This document shows positions 25,614 to 35,627 of a stretch of DNA of 36,462 nucleotides, one piece after another. Both the position numbers and the translations under genes were made by a program. A model generated the notes under the pieces. It made no database searches. It saw only the letters and a list, made by a program, of their open reading frames with translations, and was not told where the DNA came from. The stretch comes from Treponema sp. Lineage in GTDB: Bacteria > Spirochaetota > Spirochaetia > Treponematales > Treponemataceae. The stretch is taken from NCBI GenBank assembly GCA_016294035.1, contig JAEDCT010000025.1, forward strand, positions 1 through 36,462, read 5' to 3'. Numbering within the stretch: the stretch's first letter is position 1; each line of letters starts with the position of its first letter.

Positions 25614-25653
25614 GGATATGATCCAAAATCATCCATCACTTAACAATTCAAAA

Positions 25654-26643
25654 TCAATACAAATCTTCGCTGCTGTTGTATGCTCTCTGAGCTTCACTTG
25701 TTTCGATCCATCTGAGAATATTCTTGTTGAATTCCTTAGCAGAGAAATATCCCATTGACTTGAGACGTTCATTCATAGCCGCAGCCTCAATAATGATTGG
25801 CAGGTTACGTCCAGGCTTAACAGGAATCTCAATAAGCGGAATCTTGACACCCAAAAGATCAACAGTAAGCCCTCCGTTTCCGATTCTGTCATAGATTTTA
25901 TTCTGATCCCATGACTCAAGCTTTACGACAATCTGAACTTCCTTCTGCTCACGAATGGCACCAACACCATACAACTGGGAAATATCAATAATACCAAGAC
26001 CACGAATTTCCATGTGGTGACTTATAAGCTTGTTTGCACCCTGCCCAAGAATTGTATTTCCGTTTACACAGCGGATTTCAACAATGTCATCAGCAACAAG
26101 ACGATGACCACGTTCAACCAGTTCAAGGGCTGTCTCACTCTTACCTACACCACTAGATCCTGTAAGAAGAATTCCAACGCCATAGACTTCAACAAAAACA
26201 CCATGCATGGTTTTCTTTGGGGCAAAAAGTTCCGAGAAAACACGAAGAAGTCTCTGGGAAAACTCAGTTGAATCCAGACTCGTTTGAAGAATTGGAATTT
26301 CTTCTGATTCTGCAAGTGACACAAAGAATTCACTTGGATTAATACTGTGAGAAAAAACAACACAAGGCATGTGGTATGAAAGGAATGTTTTTATTGCATC
26401 AACATTTCCTTCTGCCTCAAGTTTCTCAAGATATGCTACTTCACCACGTCCAAAAAGCTGAACACGTTCAAAAGAAAATGCCTCATAAAATCCGCAGAGA
26501 GCAAGTCCAGGACGGTTAATGTCGGAAACTGTAAGTTCACGTGCAAGGCCAGCACGACCAGCAATACAGTGCAATTCAAGAGAGTTATGACCTTTCAAGT
26601 CCAAATCAAGAAGATCAAGGACAGTAATACTTTTATCCGACAT
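25654..26643 (-). CDS. hprK: HPr kinase / phosphorylase
   Basis: Phosphorylates and dephosphorylates HPr on its regulatory serine in response to metabolite levels. The 329 residues match the family when the start is at 26,643 (MSDKSITVLDLL). The N-terminal domain has DINRPGLALCGFYEAF. The C-terminal kinase domain has HGVFVEVYGVG, the P-loop GSSGVGKSE (162-170), VADDIVEI, and the HprK signature IPVKPGRN near 290. No Shine-Dalgarno site; a -10 box ends 6 nt before the ATG, so the mRNA is probably leaderless. It is followed by its substrate gene ptsH. Confidence 0.95.
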   Translation of the reverse strand: MSDKSITVLDLLDLDLKGHNSLELHCIAGRAGLARELTVSDINRPGLALCGFYEAFSFERVQLFGRGEVAYLEKLEAEGNVDAIKTFLSYHMPCVVFSHSINPSEFFVSLAESEEIPILQTSLDSTEFSQRLLRVFSELFAPKKTMHGVFVEVYGVGILLTGSSGVGKSETALELVERGHRLVADDIVEIRCVNGNTILGQGANKLISHHMEIRGLGIIDISQLYGVGAIREQKEVQIVVKLESWDQNKIYDRIGNGGLTVDLLGVKIPLIEIPVKPGRNLPIIIEAAAMNERLKSMGYFSAKEFNKNILRWIETSEAQRAYNSSEDLY

Positions 26644-26649
26644 ATGAAT

Positions 26650-26678
26650 AGTATACAGATAATCGAAGGTTAGCACAA
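26650..26678 (-). promoter_or_regulatory. hprK promoter
   Basis: Minus strand: TTGTGC (26673-26678), 17-nt spacer, TATACT (26650-26655), then 6 nt to the ATG. Transcription should start at the start codon. The -35 lies in one arm of the inverted repeat TTAGCACAA / TTGTGCTAA shared with the proC promoter. Confidence 0.6.
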
Positions 26679-26715
26679 TATTCAAGTAAGAACATTTGTA
26701 GAAGAACAACTTATT

Positions 26716-26744
26716 TTGTGCTAATCTTTTCAAAATCATATATC
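26716..26744 (+). promoter_or_regulatory. proC promoter
   Basis: TTGTGC (26716-26721), 17-nt spacer, TATATC (26739-26744). It is divergent from the hprK promoter and has an identical -35 sequence. Unlike hprK, it leaves room for a short leader with TTGGAG before the proC ATG. Confidence 0.5.
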
Positions 26745-26764
26745 AATAATTTGGAGAAACAATC

Positions 26765-27553
26765 ATGGAAAAGATCGGATTCATCGGAATGGGAAACATG
26801 GCTCAGGCACTTTGCCAGGGATTCATTAATTCTGGACTTGTAAATAAAGAAAATATTTTTGCCTATGCACCACACTTTGAAAAGCTCAAGGCAAACGCTC
26901 AGAAAATAGGATTCATTCCAGTTGAAAAATTTTCAGATCTTCTGGACAAGGCAGACACATTCATCATGGCATGCAAGCCCTACCAGATTGAAGATGTTCT
27001 CAAGGAAGCCGGAGACAAACTCAAGTCAAAGGCAATTGTTTCTGTTGCAGCGGGATGGGATTTTGCAAGGTACAGCAATTACCTGACTGAATCAACAAGA
27101 CTTCAGTTTGTAATGCCAAACACACCGGCAATGGTAGGAGAAGGAGTCATGCTTTTTGAGGAAAAGAATTCTCTCACAACACAAGAGCATGAAAAGGCAG
27201 TAGAACTTTTTTCTTCACTTGGACTTGTTGAATTCCTTCCATCATCACTTATGGGAATTGGTGGAGCAGTTACAGGTTGCGGGCCTGCATTTGTTGACCT
27301 TTTCATGGAATCCTACGCAGACGCAGCAGTTAAATATGGCATTCCAAGAAAGACAGCGTATTCTCTTGTTGCACAGATGATTTTGGGATCAGCAAAACTT
27401 CAGCTGGAAACAGGGGAACATCCTGGAGTATTAAAGGACAATGTGTGCTCACCAAATGGAACAACAATCCGTGGAGTATGTGCACTTGAAGAAAACGGAT
27501 TCAGGAACGCCTGCATCAAGTCAATTGACGAAATCATGAACATGAAAAAATAA
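26765..27553 (+). CDS. proC: Pyrroline-5-carboxylate reductase
   Basis: Reduces 1-pyrroline-5-carboxylate to L-proline with NAD(P)H. The 262 residues fit the family. The N-terminal Rossmann fold has GFIGMGNMAQAL (about 5-16). MACKPYQIEDVL and FVMPNTPAMVGEG follow. The C-terminal dimer domain has GAVTGCGPAFVDLF, where most members have SGSGPA, and CSPNGTTIRG, where PGGTT is usual. These small changes do not suggest loss of function. TTGGAG precedes the ATG. It stands alone and converges with tex. Confidence 0.95.
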   Translation: MEKIGFIGMGNMAQALCQGFINSGLVNKENIFAYAPHFEKLKANAQKIGFIPVEKFSDLLDKADTFIMACKPYQIEDVLKEAGDKLKSKAIVSVAAGWDFARYSNYLTESTRLQFVMPNTPAMVGEGVMLFEEKNSLTTQEHEKAVELFSSLGLVEFLPSSLMGIGGAVTGCGPAFVDLFMESYADAAVKYGIPRKTAYSLVAQMILGSAKLQLETGEHPGVLKDNVCSPNGTTIRGVCALEENGFRNACIKSIDEIMNMKK

Positions 27554-27595
27554 AGGAACACTCCAGCATTTTTATTTCTGGAAGTTTTCACAAAA

Positions 27596-27684
27596 AAAGG
27601 GATGCCACGAAAGTTTGGTTCACAACGGCAGGAACAGTTGAAAATCCCTGTCAGAGCGTGCAAATACTTTTCGGACATCCCTTT
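27596..27684. terminator. Long imperfect hairpin between convergent proC and tex; terminator or structured RNA
   Basis: AAAGGGATG (27596-27604) pairs with CATCCCTTT (27676-27684). Inside it, CGAAA (27608-27612) pairs with TTTCG (27669-27673), TTTG and CAC (27614-27617, 27621-27623) with GTG and CAAA (27658-27664), and GCAGG (27628-27632) with CCTGT (27647-27651). Read on the minus strand the stem is followed by a run of T, a good intrinsic terminator for tex. The plus direction has a weaker T tract. A small TCCAG/CTGGA hairpin at 27562-27583 also follows proC. Confidence 0.6.
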
Positions 27685-27733
27685 AATATTTTTCAGGAAA
27701 CACCCCATGTATCGGGCATTTCCCTAAGGGAAC

Positions 27734-30094
27734 TTATTTTTTCAGCAATGCAGCAAAAGGATTGTATGAGTATCCGTCATCACTGCCGTAGTTCTGGCGT
27801 TCTCTTGGTTTTGCAGCAGCCGGCTTAGCCTGACTTGCACCAGATTTTTTTACCACAACAACACGCTTCTTTGGAACACCATCAGATGACTTTGCAGGAG
27901 TTGAACCTCTTGAAGCAGCATCGCTCTTGAGAGAAAGACTGATTCTTTTTCTTATGGCATCAAGGTCTATGATAGTAAATTCCTTTACGTCACCAACCTT
28001 GATAATATCCATTGGATTGCTTACGAATGTGTCACTCAATTCTGAAATGTGAATAAGACCTGTCTCGTGAAGACCGATATCTACGAATGCACCAAAATCT
28101 ACAACATTCCTGATTTTTCCGGTCACCTTCATGCCAACCTTAAGGTCCTCAAAATTAAGGACACCCTTCTGCATGATTGGAGCAGGATATCCGTCGCGAG
28201 GGTCACGGTTTGGCTTTGCAAGTTCTTCTGCAATATCATTGATTGTTGTCTCGCCTACACTATACTTTTCTGCAAGTGTTTTTTTGAAATCAGCAGTAAG
28301 TTTTTCTCCCTTCTGAACCAGTGGAAGAATTTCCTTTGCAACCTCATAATTTTCCGGATGAACCCAGGTGTTGTCCAATGGGTTTTCACTTTCAGCAATC
28401 TTCAAGAATCCTGCACACTGTTCAAAAGCCTTTGGTCCAAGCCCCGGAACCTTCTTCAAGTCCTCACGGCTCATAATCTTTCCATTAGCATCACGATATG
28501 CAACAATTTTCTTTGCAGTAGAAGAAGTGATTCCCGAAACATATTTCAAAAGCATGTAGCTTGCAGTGTTAAGGTTTACACCAACCTGATTTACAACAGA
28601 TCCTACAACTTCATCAAGAGTATCGCTAAGTTTTTTCTGATTTACATCGTGCTGATACAAACCAACACCAATTGCCTTTGGATCAATTTTAACCAGTTCT
28701 GCAAGAGGATCCTGAAGACGACGACCCATGCTGATTGCACCACGGATTGTAAGGTCAAGATCAGGGAATTCTTCGCGGGCAATATCACTTGCTGAGTAAA
28801 CTGAAGCACCAGATTCATCAACAACAGTGTACTTTACATCTGCATCACTATATTCCTCGCTCAAAACCTTTGCAACAATTGCCTGAACTTCCTGGCTTCC
28901 AGTTCCATTTCCAACTGCCACAACCTGAATGTCGTATTTATCAATAGCCTCAGCAATTGCCTTGTATGAACCTTCTGGATCTGCAACCTGCTTAATGAGG
29001 AAATATCCAAGATACTTTCCTGTTTCATCCAGAGCTGCACACTTGGTTCCCGTTCTGATACCAGGATCAACACCAAGTACACGGCTTCCCTTGATTGGCT
29101 GAGTCATGAGAAGATTCTTGAGGTTTTCAGAGAAGATTCCAATACCGTGGTTATCAGCTTCATCTGTCTCATCACTACGGATTTCACGGAGAACTGCAGG
29201 TGAAAGAAGTCTTACAACACCATCTTCAATTGCTTCAGAATAGTATTTGTTGCTTGACTTGAATTTCTTCTGTATTTCCTTTACACCGCTTTCAACATCA
29301 ACATCCAGGGTTACTTCAAGGGCACCCTCACGTTCTGCACGATTAATTGCAAGGATTCTGTGTGGCTTAACCTGATTCAATGGCTCAGAATAATCCCAGT
29401 ACATTTTGTATGTGCTTGATTCTTCTGCATCTTTCTCGTTCATTCCATCAGGAACAATACCCTTTGTCTTAATATTGCCTTCAGCCATGTAAAGATCATG
29501 AAGTGACTCGCGATTCTTTGTATCCTGACTTATGCGCTCTGCAAGAATATCCTTTGCACCGTTAATGGCATCTTCTGCAGTCTCAACATTCAATGTAGAA
29601 TCCTCATTGTCTGTCTTTATGAATTCCTTTGCCTTTTCTTCCACGGCAGCATCATTGTTTTCACCGGCAATAAAATCGGCAAGTGGTTCAAGACCCTTTT
29701 CCTGAGCCATCATTCCACGGGTCTTTTTCTTTTTCTTGAATGGAGCCCACAAGTCTTCAAGCTCAGTCATTGTCTTTGCACCCATTACTGAGTTATATAG
29801 TGTTTCCGTAAGCTTGTTCTGCTTGAAAATTCCCTGAACAATTTCAATTCTTCTTTCTTCAAGATTCCTGTAGCTTGTAAAAAGATGATCACACTCACGA
29901 ACCTGAAGTTCATCCAAAGAACCATGCTTTTCCTTACGATAGCGGGCAATGAACGGGATAGTACATCCTTCTGCAACAAGACTAATAACTGCACTTACCT
30001 GCGAAATGGTAATCGTGAGTTCACCAGCAATTTTCTTCATGATTTCGACTTCATTAACCTTCAATGCGTCGATATTTTCCTGTGTAAATTCCAT
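27734..30094 (-). CDS. tex: Tex family S1 RNA-binding transcription accessory protein
   Basis: Nucleic-acid-binding protein thought to act on transcription complexes. The 786 residues match Tex. In order: an N-terminal helical domain with IPFIARYRKEKHG, a YqgF/RNase H-like domain with VLGVDPGIRTGTK near residue 345, helix-hairpin-helix segments (KVPGLGPKAFEQCAGF), and a C-terminal S1 domain (GKIRNVVDFGAFVDIGLHETGLIH) at about 660-735, followed by a basic low-complexity tail. No Shine-Dalgarno site is seen; a -10 box lies 10 nt before this ATG. A start 18 codons later (MKKIAGEL) cannot be excluded. It stands alone, divergent from rnf. Confidence 0.93.
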   Translation of the reverse strand: MEFTQENIDALKVNEVEIMKKIAGELTITISQVSAVISLVAEGCTIPFIARYRKEKHGSLDELQVRECDHLFTSYRNLEERRIEIVQGIFKQNKLTETLYNSVMGAKTMTELEDLWAPFKKKKKTRGMMAQEKGLEPLADFIAGENNDAAVEEKAKEFIKTDNEDSTLNVETAEDAINGAKDILAERISQDTKNRESLHDLYMAEGNIKTKGIVPDGMNEKDAEESSTYKMYWDYSEPLNQVKPHRILAINRAEREGALEVTLDVDVESGVKEIQKKFKSSNKYYSEAIEDGVVRLLSPAVLREIRSDETDEADNHGIGIFSENLKNLLMTQPIKGSRVLGVDPGIRTGTKCAALDETGKYLGYFLIKQVADPEGSYKAIAEAIDKYDIQVVAVGNGTGSQEVQAIVAKVLSEEYSDADVKYTVVDESGASVYSASDIAREEFPDLDLTIRGAISMGRRLQDPLAELVKIDPKAIGVGLYQHDVNQKKLSDTLDEVVGSVVNQVGVNLNTASYMLLKYVSGITSSTAKKIVAYRDANGKIMSREDLKKVPGLGPKAFEQCAGFLKIAESENPLDNTWVHPENYEVAKEILPLVQKGEKLTADFKKTLAEKYSVGETTINDIAEELAKPNRDPRDGYPAPIMQKGVLNFEDLKVGMKVTGKIRNVVDFGAFVDIGLHETGLIHISELSDTFVSNPMDIIKVGDVKEFTIIDLDAIRKRISLSLKSDAASRGSTPAKSSDGVPKKRVVVVKKSGASQAKPAAAKPRERQNYGSDDGYSYNPFAALLKK

Positions 30095-30104
30095 AATGCT
30101 GCAT

Positions 30105-30133
30105 ATTCTAATTAATTCAAAAAAAACAATCAA
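30105..30133 (-). promoter_or_regulatory. tex promoter
   Basis: Minus strand: TTGATT (30128-30133), 17-nt spacer, TAGAAT (30105-30110), then 10 nt to the ATG. The predicted leader is about 3 nt. Confidence 0.5.
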
Positions 30134-30313
30134 TTAATGGAACATATTGACAAAAAAAACTGAATTCAAATTATCATCACCACGGCTATAGCGGTAATCT
30201 GACTAAAAAATACTTCCACTGTCCGTGAGGGGAATTCCCGTTTTCATTTATTTATTGGTGACCATTTTTTATCACCAGATTTAATACAAATGAGAACTGG
30301 AAACAGCTAAAAA

Positions 30314-30342
30314 TTGCTTTTTTTAATTGTCTCTTCTATAAT
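30314..30342 (+). promoter_or_regulatory. rnf operon promoter
   Basis: TTGCTT (30314-30319), 17-nt spacer, perfect TATAAT (30337-30342), then 7 nt to the rnfC ATG, so transcription should begin on the start codon. A second candidate, TTGACA (30147-30152) with AATTAT (30169-30174), would give a leader of about 170 nt. That stretch contains CACGG/CCGTG, the palindrome GGGAATTCCC (30230-30239) and a TGGTGA/TCACCA hairpin. No known riboswitch was recognised in it. Confidence 0.5.
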
Positions 30343-30349
30343 ACAAGAT

Positions 30350-31723
30350 ATGAAAACGCACACATTTAAAGGTGGAATTCACCCGGAAGAGATGAAGGAA
30401 CTGAGCAACAAGTGTCCAATCACAGATGCTTTTCCTAAGTCCAGGACAGTGACAATTCCAGTTACCATGGGAGGCGCTCCAAACACACCTCTCGTAAACG
30501 TTGGCGATCTCGTGGCAAAAGGTCAGAAAATTGCCGCAAGTGACAAATTCATGTCAGCACCAGTACATGCATCAATTGCCGGAAAGGTAAAGAAAATCCA
30601 GAATTGTCTTGTAACTGCAAACATGTATGTTCCGTGTATCGTAATTGAAAGTGATGGTTCAGACAGAACTGATTTCATGCCGCCACTGGATCCATTTACC
30701 TGTTCCCATGAAGAAGCTATTGAAAGAATCAGGGAAGCAGGCATTGTGGGTATGGGAGGAGCTTCTTTCCCGGCACACGTGAAACTCAATCCGCCTGAAG
30801 ACAAAGAAATAGAATACGTTCTTGTTAATGCAGCTGAATGCGAGCCTTACCTTACCTGTGATGAACGCACAATGCAGGAAACTCCAGAAAAACTCATTGA
30901 CGGACTTGCCATAATTCTTCATACAGTTGGTGCATACGGAATCATTGCACTTGAAGACAACAAGGCTTACATCAGGCCAATGCTCAACAAAGTAATCAAT
31001 GAAAAGGGATATGCAGACGACATGGAAGTCATGCTTGTAAAGACAAAGTATCCGCAGGGATCTGAAAAGTTCATCGTCAAGTCTTGTCTTGGTGTTGAAA
31101 TTCCGTCTGGAAAACTTCCTGCTGATGCCGGATGCATTATATCAAATGTTGGAACAGTATGTGCCATAAGTGATGCATTTCGTCTTGGAATGCCACTAAT
31201 TGAACGTGCCCTCACAATTTCTGGAGGAGCCGTAAAGAATCCATGCAACCTGAAAGTTCCTGTTGGAACATTGGTTTCCGACCTAATGGGAGACGATGCA
31301 CAGTTCACGCTCAAGGATGGTGAGACTGCCAAGATCATTTCCGGTGGTCCCATGATGGGATTTGCAATGCCTAGCGCTGACTTCCCTGTTGCAAAAGGAA
31401 CAAGCGGTGTCACATTCCTTACAGCAAAAGAGACTTATCTTGTTGACGAAGATCCTTGTATCAGCTGCGGATCCTGCATTAAAGCATGTGCCATGAGACT
31501 CAGCCCGGTTCTAATTGTCAGGGAACTAAAGGCAGATAATCTAAACAAGGCAAAAAGATTCGGCCTCATGGATTGTATTGAATGCGGATGCTGCACATAT
31601 TCTTGTCCGGCTAACGTTCGTATCGTTCAGAGAATCAGAATCGGGAAAGCAAGTATTCGTGAGCAGATGGCAATTGAACGCGCAAAAGCAGAAGCTGCAA
31701 AATCAAATGGAGGTACAAAATGA
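30350..31723 (+). CDS. rnfC: Rnf complex subunit RnfC
   Basis: Peripheral subunit of the membrane-bound ferredoxin:NAD oxidoreductase that couples electron flow to Na+ or H+ export; RnfC binds NAD(H) and two 4Fe-4S clusters. It is 457 residues. Visible motifs are the N-terminal GGIHP, a nucleotide/FMN-binding region with GIVGMGGASFPAHVKL and VLVNAAECEPYLTCDE, and cluster sites C370/C373/C376/C380 (CISCGSCIKAC) and C409/C412/C415/C419 (CIECGCCTYSC). No Shine-Dalgarno site; probably leaderless. It overlaps rnfD by 4 nt (ATGA). Confidence 0.95.
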   Translation: MKTHTFKGGIHPEEMKELSNKCPITDAFPKSRTVTIPVTMGGAPNTPLVNVGDLVAKGQKIAASDKFMSAPVHASIAGKVKKIQNCLVTANMYVPCIVIESDGSDRTDFMPPLDPFTCSHEEAIERIREAGIVGMGGASFPAHVKLNPPEDKEIEYVLVNAAECEPYLTCDERTMQETPEKLIDGLAIILHTVGAYGIIALEDNKAYIRPMLNKVINEKGYADDMEVMLVKTKYPQGSEKFIVKSCLGVEIPSGKLPADAGCIISNVGTVCAISDAFRLGMPLIERALTISGGAVKNPCNLKVPVGTLVSDLMGDDAQFTLKDGETAKIISGGPMMGFAMPSADFPVAKGTSGVTFLTAKETYLVDEDPCISCGSCIKACAMRLSPVLIVRELKADNLNKAKRFGLMDCIECGCCTYSCPANVRIVQRIRIGKASIREQMAIERAKAEAAKSNGGTK

Positions 31724-32729
31724 GTGATAACAAAATTCATCTTTCTTCAAGTCCTCATTTTACTGAAGGCCTTTCAACACAGAAGATAATGTTTGCCGTA
31801 ATTTTTTCAATGATTCCAGAATGCATTGCAGGAATCTATTTCTTCGGAATTCCGGCACTGATCAGAATTCTTGCAGCAGTTGCATCATGTGTTGCATTTG
31901 AAGCAATGTTCCAGGTGATTACAAAAGACAAGATTCGAATATCAAATCTTTCTGCAGTAGTATCCGGGATTCTTCTTGCCCTTGTAATTCCATCAACAAC
32001 ACCCCTATGGATGGTCATTCTCGGTTCACTCATTGCAATGGTTGTTGCAAAGGGACTTTTCGGTGGAATCGGATCAAACGTATTCAACCCTGCCCTTACA
32101 GGAAGAGCTTTCATGTTCATCAGTTTTCCTGCAGCAATGGGTGCATGCTGGTTCAACCCACAAACAGATGCAATCTCCGGCGCAACAATTCTAAGCCAGC
32201 TCAAGAATGGAACAGTAGATGCATCTCCAGACCTGTACATGCAGTACTTCCTTGGAAACAGGGCAGGATGTATCGGAGAAACATCGATTCTTCTCATACT
32301 CATTTCATTTGCATTCCTTGCTCTAACAAGGATTATTGACTGGCGCGCACCTTTGGCTATGGTTGCAACAGCAGCTTTCATGACATTTATAACAGGCGGA
32401 GATGTCCTTCTTGCACTTCTCACAGGAGGACTTTTGTTTGGAGCAACATTCATGGTTACTGACTATGCAACAACTCCAGTCACAGGATGGGGACGGGTTG
32501 TATTTGGATTTGGATGCGGACTCATTACATTCCTCATCCGCAAAATCGGCGGCTACCCGGAAGGAGTTATGTTCAGCATTCTCATCATGAACTGCGTGAC
32601 TCCATTCCTAAACAACATTACCCGCAGAATGTACGGTTATGGAAAAAAAGGAAGCAGAAGGCCAAAGAGTCCAAACCGCATACAGGAATTTGACATATCT
32701 ACAGCAAAGGAACATAAGGAGGAGACAAA

Positions 32730-32733
<4 letters not shown>
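31720..32733 (+). CDS. rnfD: Rnf complex subunit RnfD
   Basis: Integral membrane subunit carrying covalent FMN. The 337 residues contain about ten hydrophobic helices. The flavin site SGAT lies at S153-T156 (DAISGATIL), with FMN expected on the threonine. Other NqrB/RnfD family motifs are SNVFNPALTGRAF and FMVTDYATTPVT near 245. AGGT lies just before the ATG, which overlaps the rnfC stop. It overlaps rnfG by 4 nt, so rnfC-D-G-E are all translationally coupled. Confidence 0.95.
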
Positions 32734-33939
<1,206 letters not shown>

Positions 33940-33940
<1 letters not shown>

Positions 33941-34512
33941 TGGAACTTCTCAAACTTTTTATTAAGTCAGCAATCGTGGACAATGTTGTATTCATTCAGT
34001 ACCTCGCAATCTGTCCGTTCATCGGAATGACATCTGAAACAGGAAAGGCTGCAGGAATGGGACTTGCAACAAGCTTCGTTATTCTTCTTGCAACAGCCGT
34101 TACATGGCCACTCTATCAGTTTGTAATGATTCCACTTGGACTCCAGTTCTTGCAGACTCTGTTCTTCATTCTTGTTATTGCTTCATTAGTTCAGCTTGTT
34201 GAATTCTATCTCAAGAAATCAGCACCAGGACTGTATTCAAGCATGGGAGTTTATCTTGCATTGATTACGACTAACTGTGCCGTTCTTGGAGTAACAATCA
34301 ACTGCATCGGAAAGGACTTCAACTATATCCAGAGCATTGTTTACGCTTTGGGTGCAGCTGCAGGATTCCTTCTTTCAATGGTAATCATGTCGGGAGTAAG
34401 AAGCAGAATGAAGATTGCAAAAATTCCACAGGCATTTCAGGGAACACCTATTCTTTATGTTGCCGCCGGACTTTTGTCACTGGCATTCATGGGATTCAAG
34501 GGACTTCTTTAA
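33940..34512 (+). CDS. rnfA: Rnf complex subunit RnfA
   Basis: Integral membrane partner of RnfE, homologous to NqrE. The 190 residues have six hydrophobic helices. YLAICPFIGMT near residue 25 and LALITTNCAVLGVTI near 110 carry the conserved cysteines that share the membrane iron-sulfur centre with RnfE. The start overlaps the rnfE stop (TAATG). A GGAAGGGGG stretch in the rnfE end is a good ribosome-binding site. Confidence 0.94.
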
Positions 34513-34527
34513 TAAGGGGATACAGAA

Positions 34528-35337
34528 ATGATGACAGTTATCTATACAATTATCGTGGCCCTTGTGATTGGATTCCTGTTGGGAATACTTCTTGGGCTTT
34601 TCAAGAAAATATTTGCAGTCGAAGTTGATCCAAAGGTTGCGGCAATCCGTGAGTTGCTTTCCGGCGGTAACTGCGGTGGCTGTGGATATGCAGGATGTGA
34701 TGCATTTGCAGCAGCAGTTGTAAGAGGAGAAGCTCCAGTAACTGGATGTGTTGCTGGTGGAGCTTCATGTGCAGCTGCAATTTCCTCAATCATGGGAGTT
34801 GCCGGTGGAGAGGCAGTAAAGAAAGCCGCTTTGCTTTTGTGCCAGGGATCAAAAGACTGCGCAAAGGACAAGGGAATCTACAACGGTGTGAAGACATGCA
34901 AGGCAGCATCACTTTCTGTAAACGGTACAAAAATGTGTGCGTTTGGATGTATCGGTTACGGTGACTGCGAAGCCCAGTGTCCATTCGGTGCAATTAAAAT
35001 GGGAGAAAACGGTCTTCCAGAAGTAAACAAAGAAAAATGCGTGGGATGCGGAAAGTGCGTAAAGGCATGTCCAAGGCATTTGTTCATATTGCAGGATGTA
35101 TCAGTCAAGGGAGCTGTTGCATTATGTTCCTGCCACAACGACAACAAGCCACAGATCAAGAAGGATTGTTCTGTTGGATGCTTCAAGTGCGGAATCTGTG
35201 CAAAAAAATGCCCTCAGGGTGCTATTGATGTTTCAAGCGGAATTCCAGAGATTGACTACGCAAAATGTGATTCTTGCGGAACCTGCGTAACATCATGTCC
35301 GGACAAAGTACTTAAATTGATTCAGGATGTAATGTAA
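34528..35337 (+). CDS. rnfB: Rnf complex subunit RnfB
   Basis: Ferredoxin-accepting subunit. The 269 residues have an N-terminal membrane helix (about 3-27), then the four-cysteine CGGCGYAGC...C cluster motif around 48-73, and Cys-rich ferredoxin segments: CAFGCIGYGDCEAQCP, CVGCGKCVKACP, CFKCGICAKKCP and CDSCGTCVTSCP. The number of clusters fits a Rnf subunit of the acetogen/clostridial type rather than the shorter proteobacterial RnfB. AAGGGGA lies before the start, which could be either of two adjacent ATG codons. It is the last rnf gene; transcripts from it meet the hairpin at 35,397. Confidence 0.95.
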   Translation: MMTVIYTIIVALVIGFLLGILLGLFKKIFAVEVDPKVAAIRELLSGGNCGGCGYAGCDAFAAAVVRGEAPVTGCVAGGASCAAAISSIMGVAGGEAVKKAALLLCQGSKDCAKDKGIYNGVKTCKAASLSVNGTKMCAFGCIGYGDCEAQCPFGAIKMGENGLPEVNKEKCVGCGKCVKACPRHLFILQDVSVKGAVALCSCHNDNKPQIKKDCSVGCFKCGICAKKCPQGAIDVSSGIPEIDYAKCDSCGTCVTSCPDKVLKLIQDVM

Positions 35338-35360
35338 AAAAAACGGGCTGGAAAAATCGA

Positions 35361-35627
35361 GGCCACTGAAAAAGTCTGTTAAAGACTGAATTTACAAACA
35401 CCATTTGAATAGAGTAAAATTTATTCAGGTGGTGTTTTTTTATGCTCAAGTCACAGCAAGAATTAAATTTCAGTCAATACACAGATTTATATGACAAATT
35501 GATTCCACAGAATCATCTGTTCAGAAAAATAAATGAGCTGATAGATTTCAGTTTCATAAGGGATGAACTGAAAGATAAATATTGTCCAGACAACGGACGA
35601 ACAGCCGAAGATCCTGAATATCTTTTC
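35361..35627 (+). mobile_element. Left end of a truncated IS1182-like element
   Basis: The segment starts near GGCCACTGAAAAAGTCTG, which resembles the terminal repeat of IS1182-type elements, 24 nt after rnfB. It contains the first 62 codons of a transposase and then stops matching. No second end or target duplication is seen. The exact left end is inferred. Confidence 0.6.
35397..35441 (+). terminator. Hairpin with T run before the transposase start
   Basis: AACACCA (35397-35403) and TGAATA (35406-35411) pair with TATTCA (35422-35427) and TGGTGTT (35430-35436), followed by T up to 35,441. The stem buries the AGGTGGTG ribosome-binding site of the transposase. It probably ends rnf transcripts and once protected the IS from outside transcription. 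Confidence 0.65.

Noticed and set aside
30134..30349. A riboswitch before rnfC
   Set aside because: Short stems exist, but no known riboswitch core was recognised, and a perfect -10 box lies 7 nt before the rnfC ATG, so a long leader is not needed.
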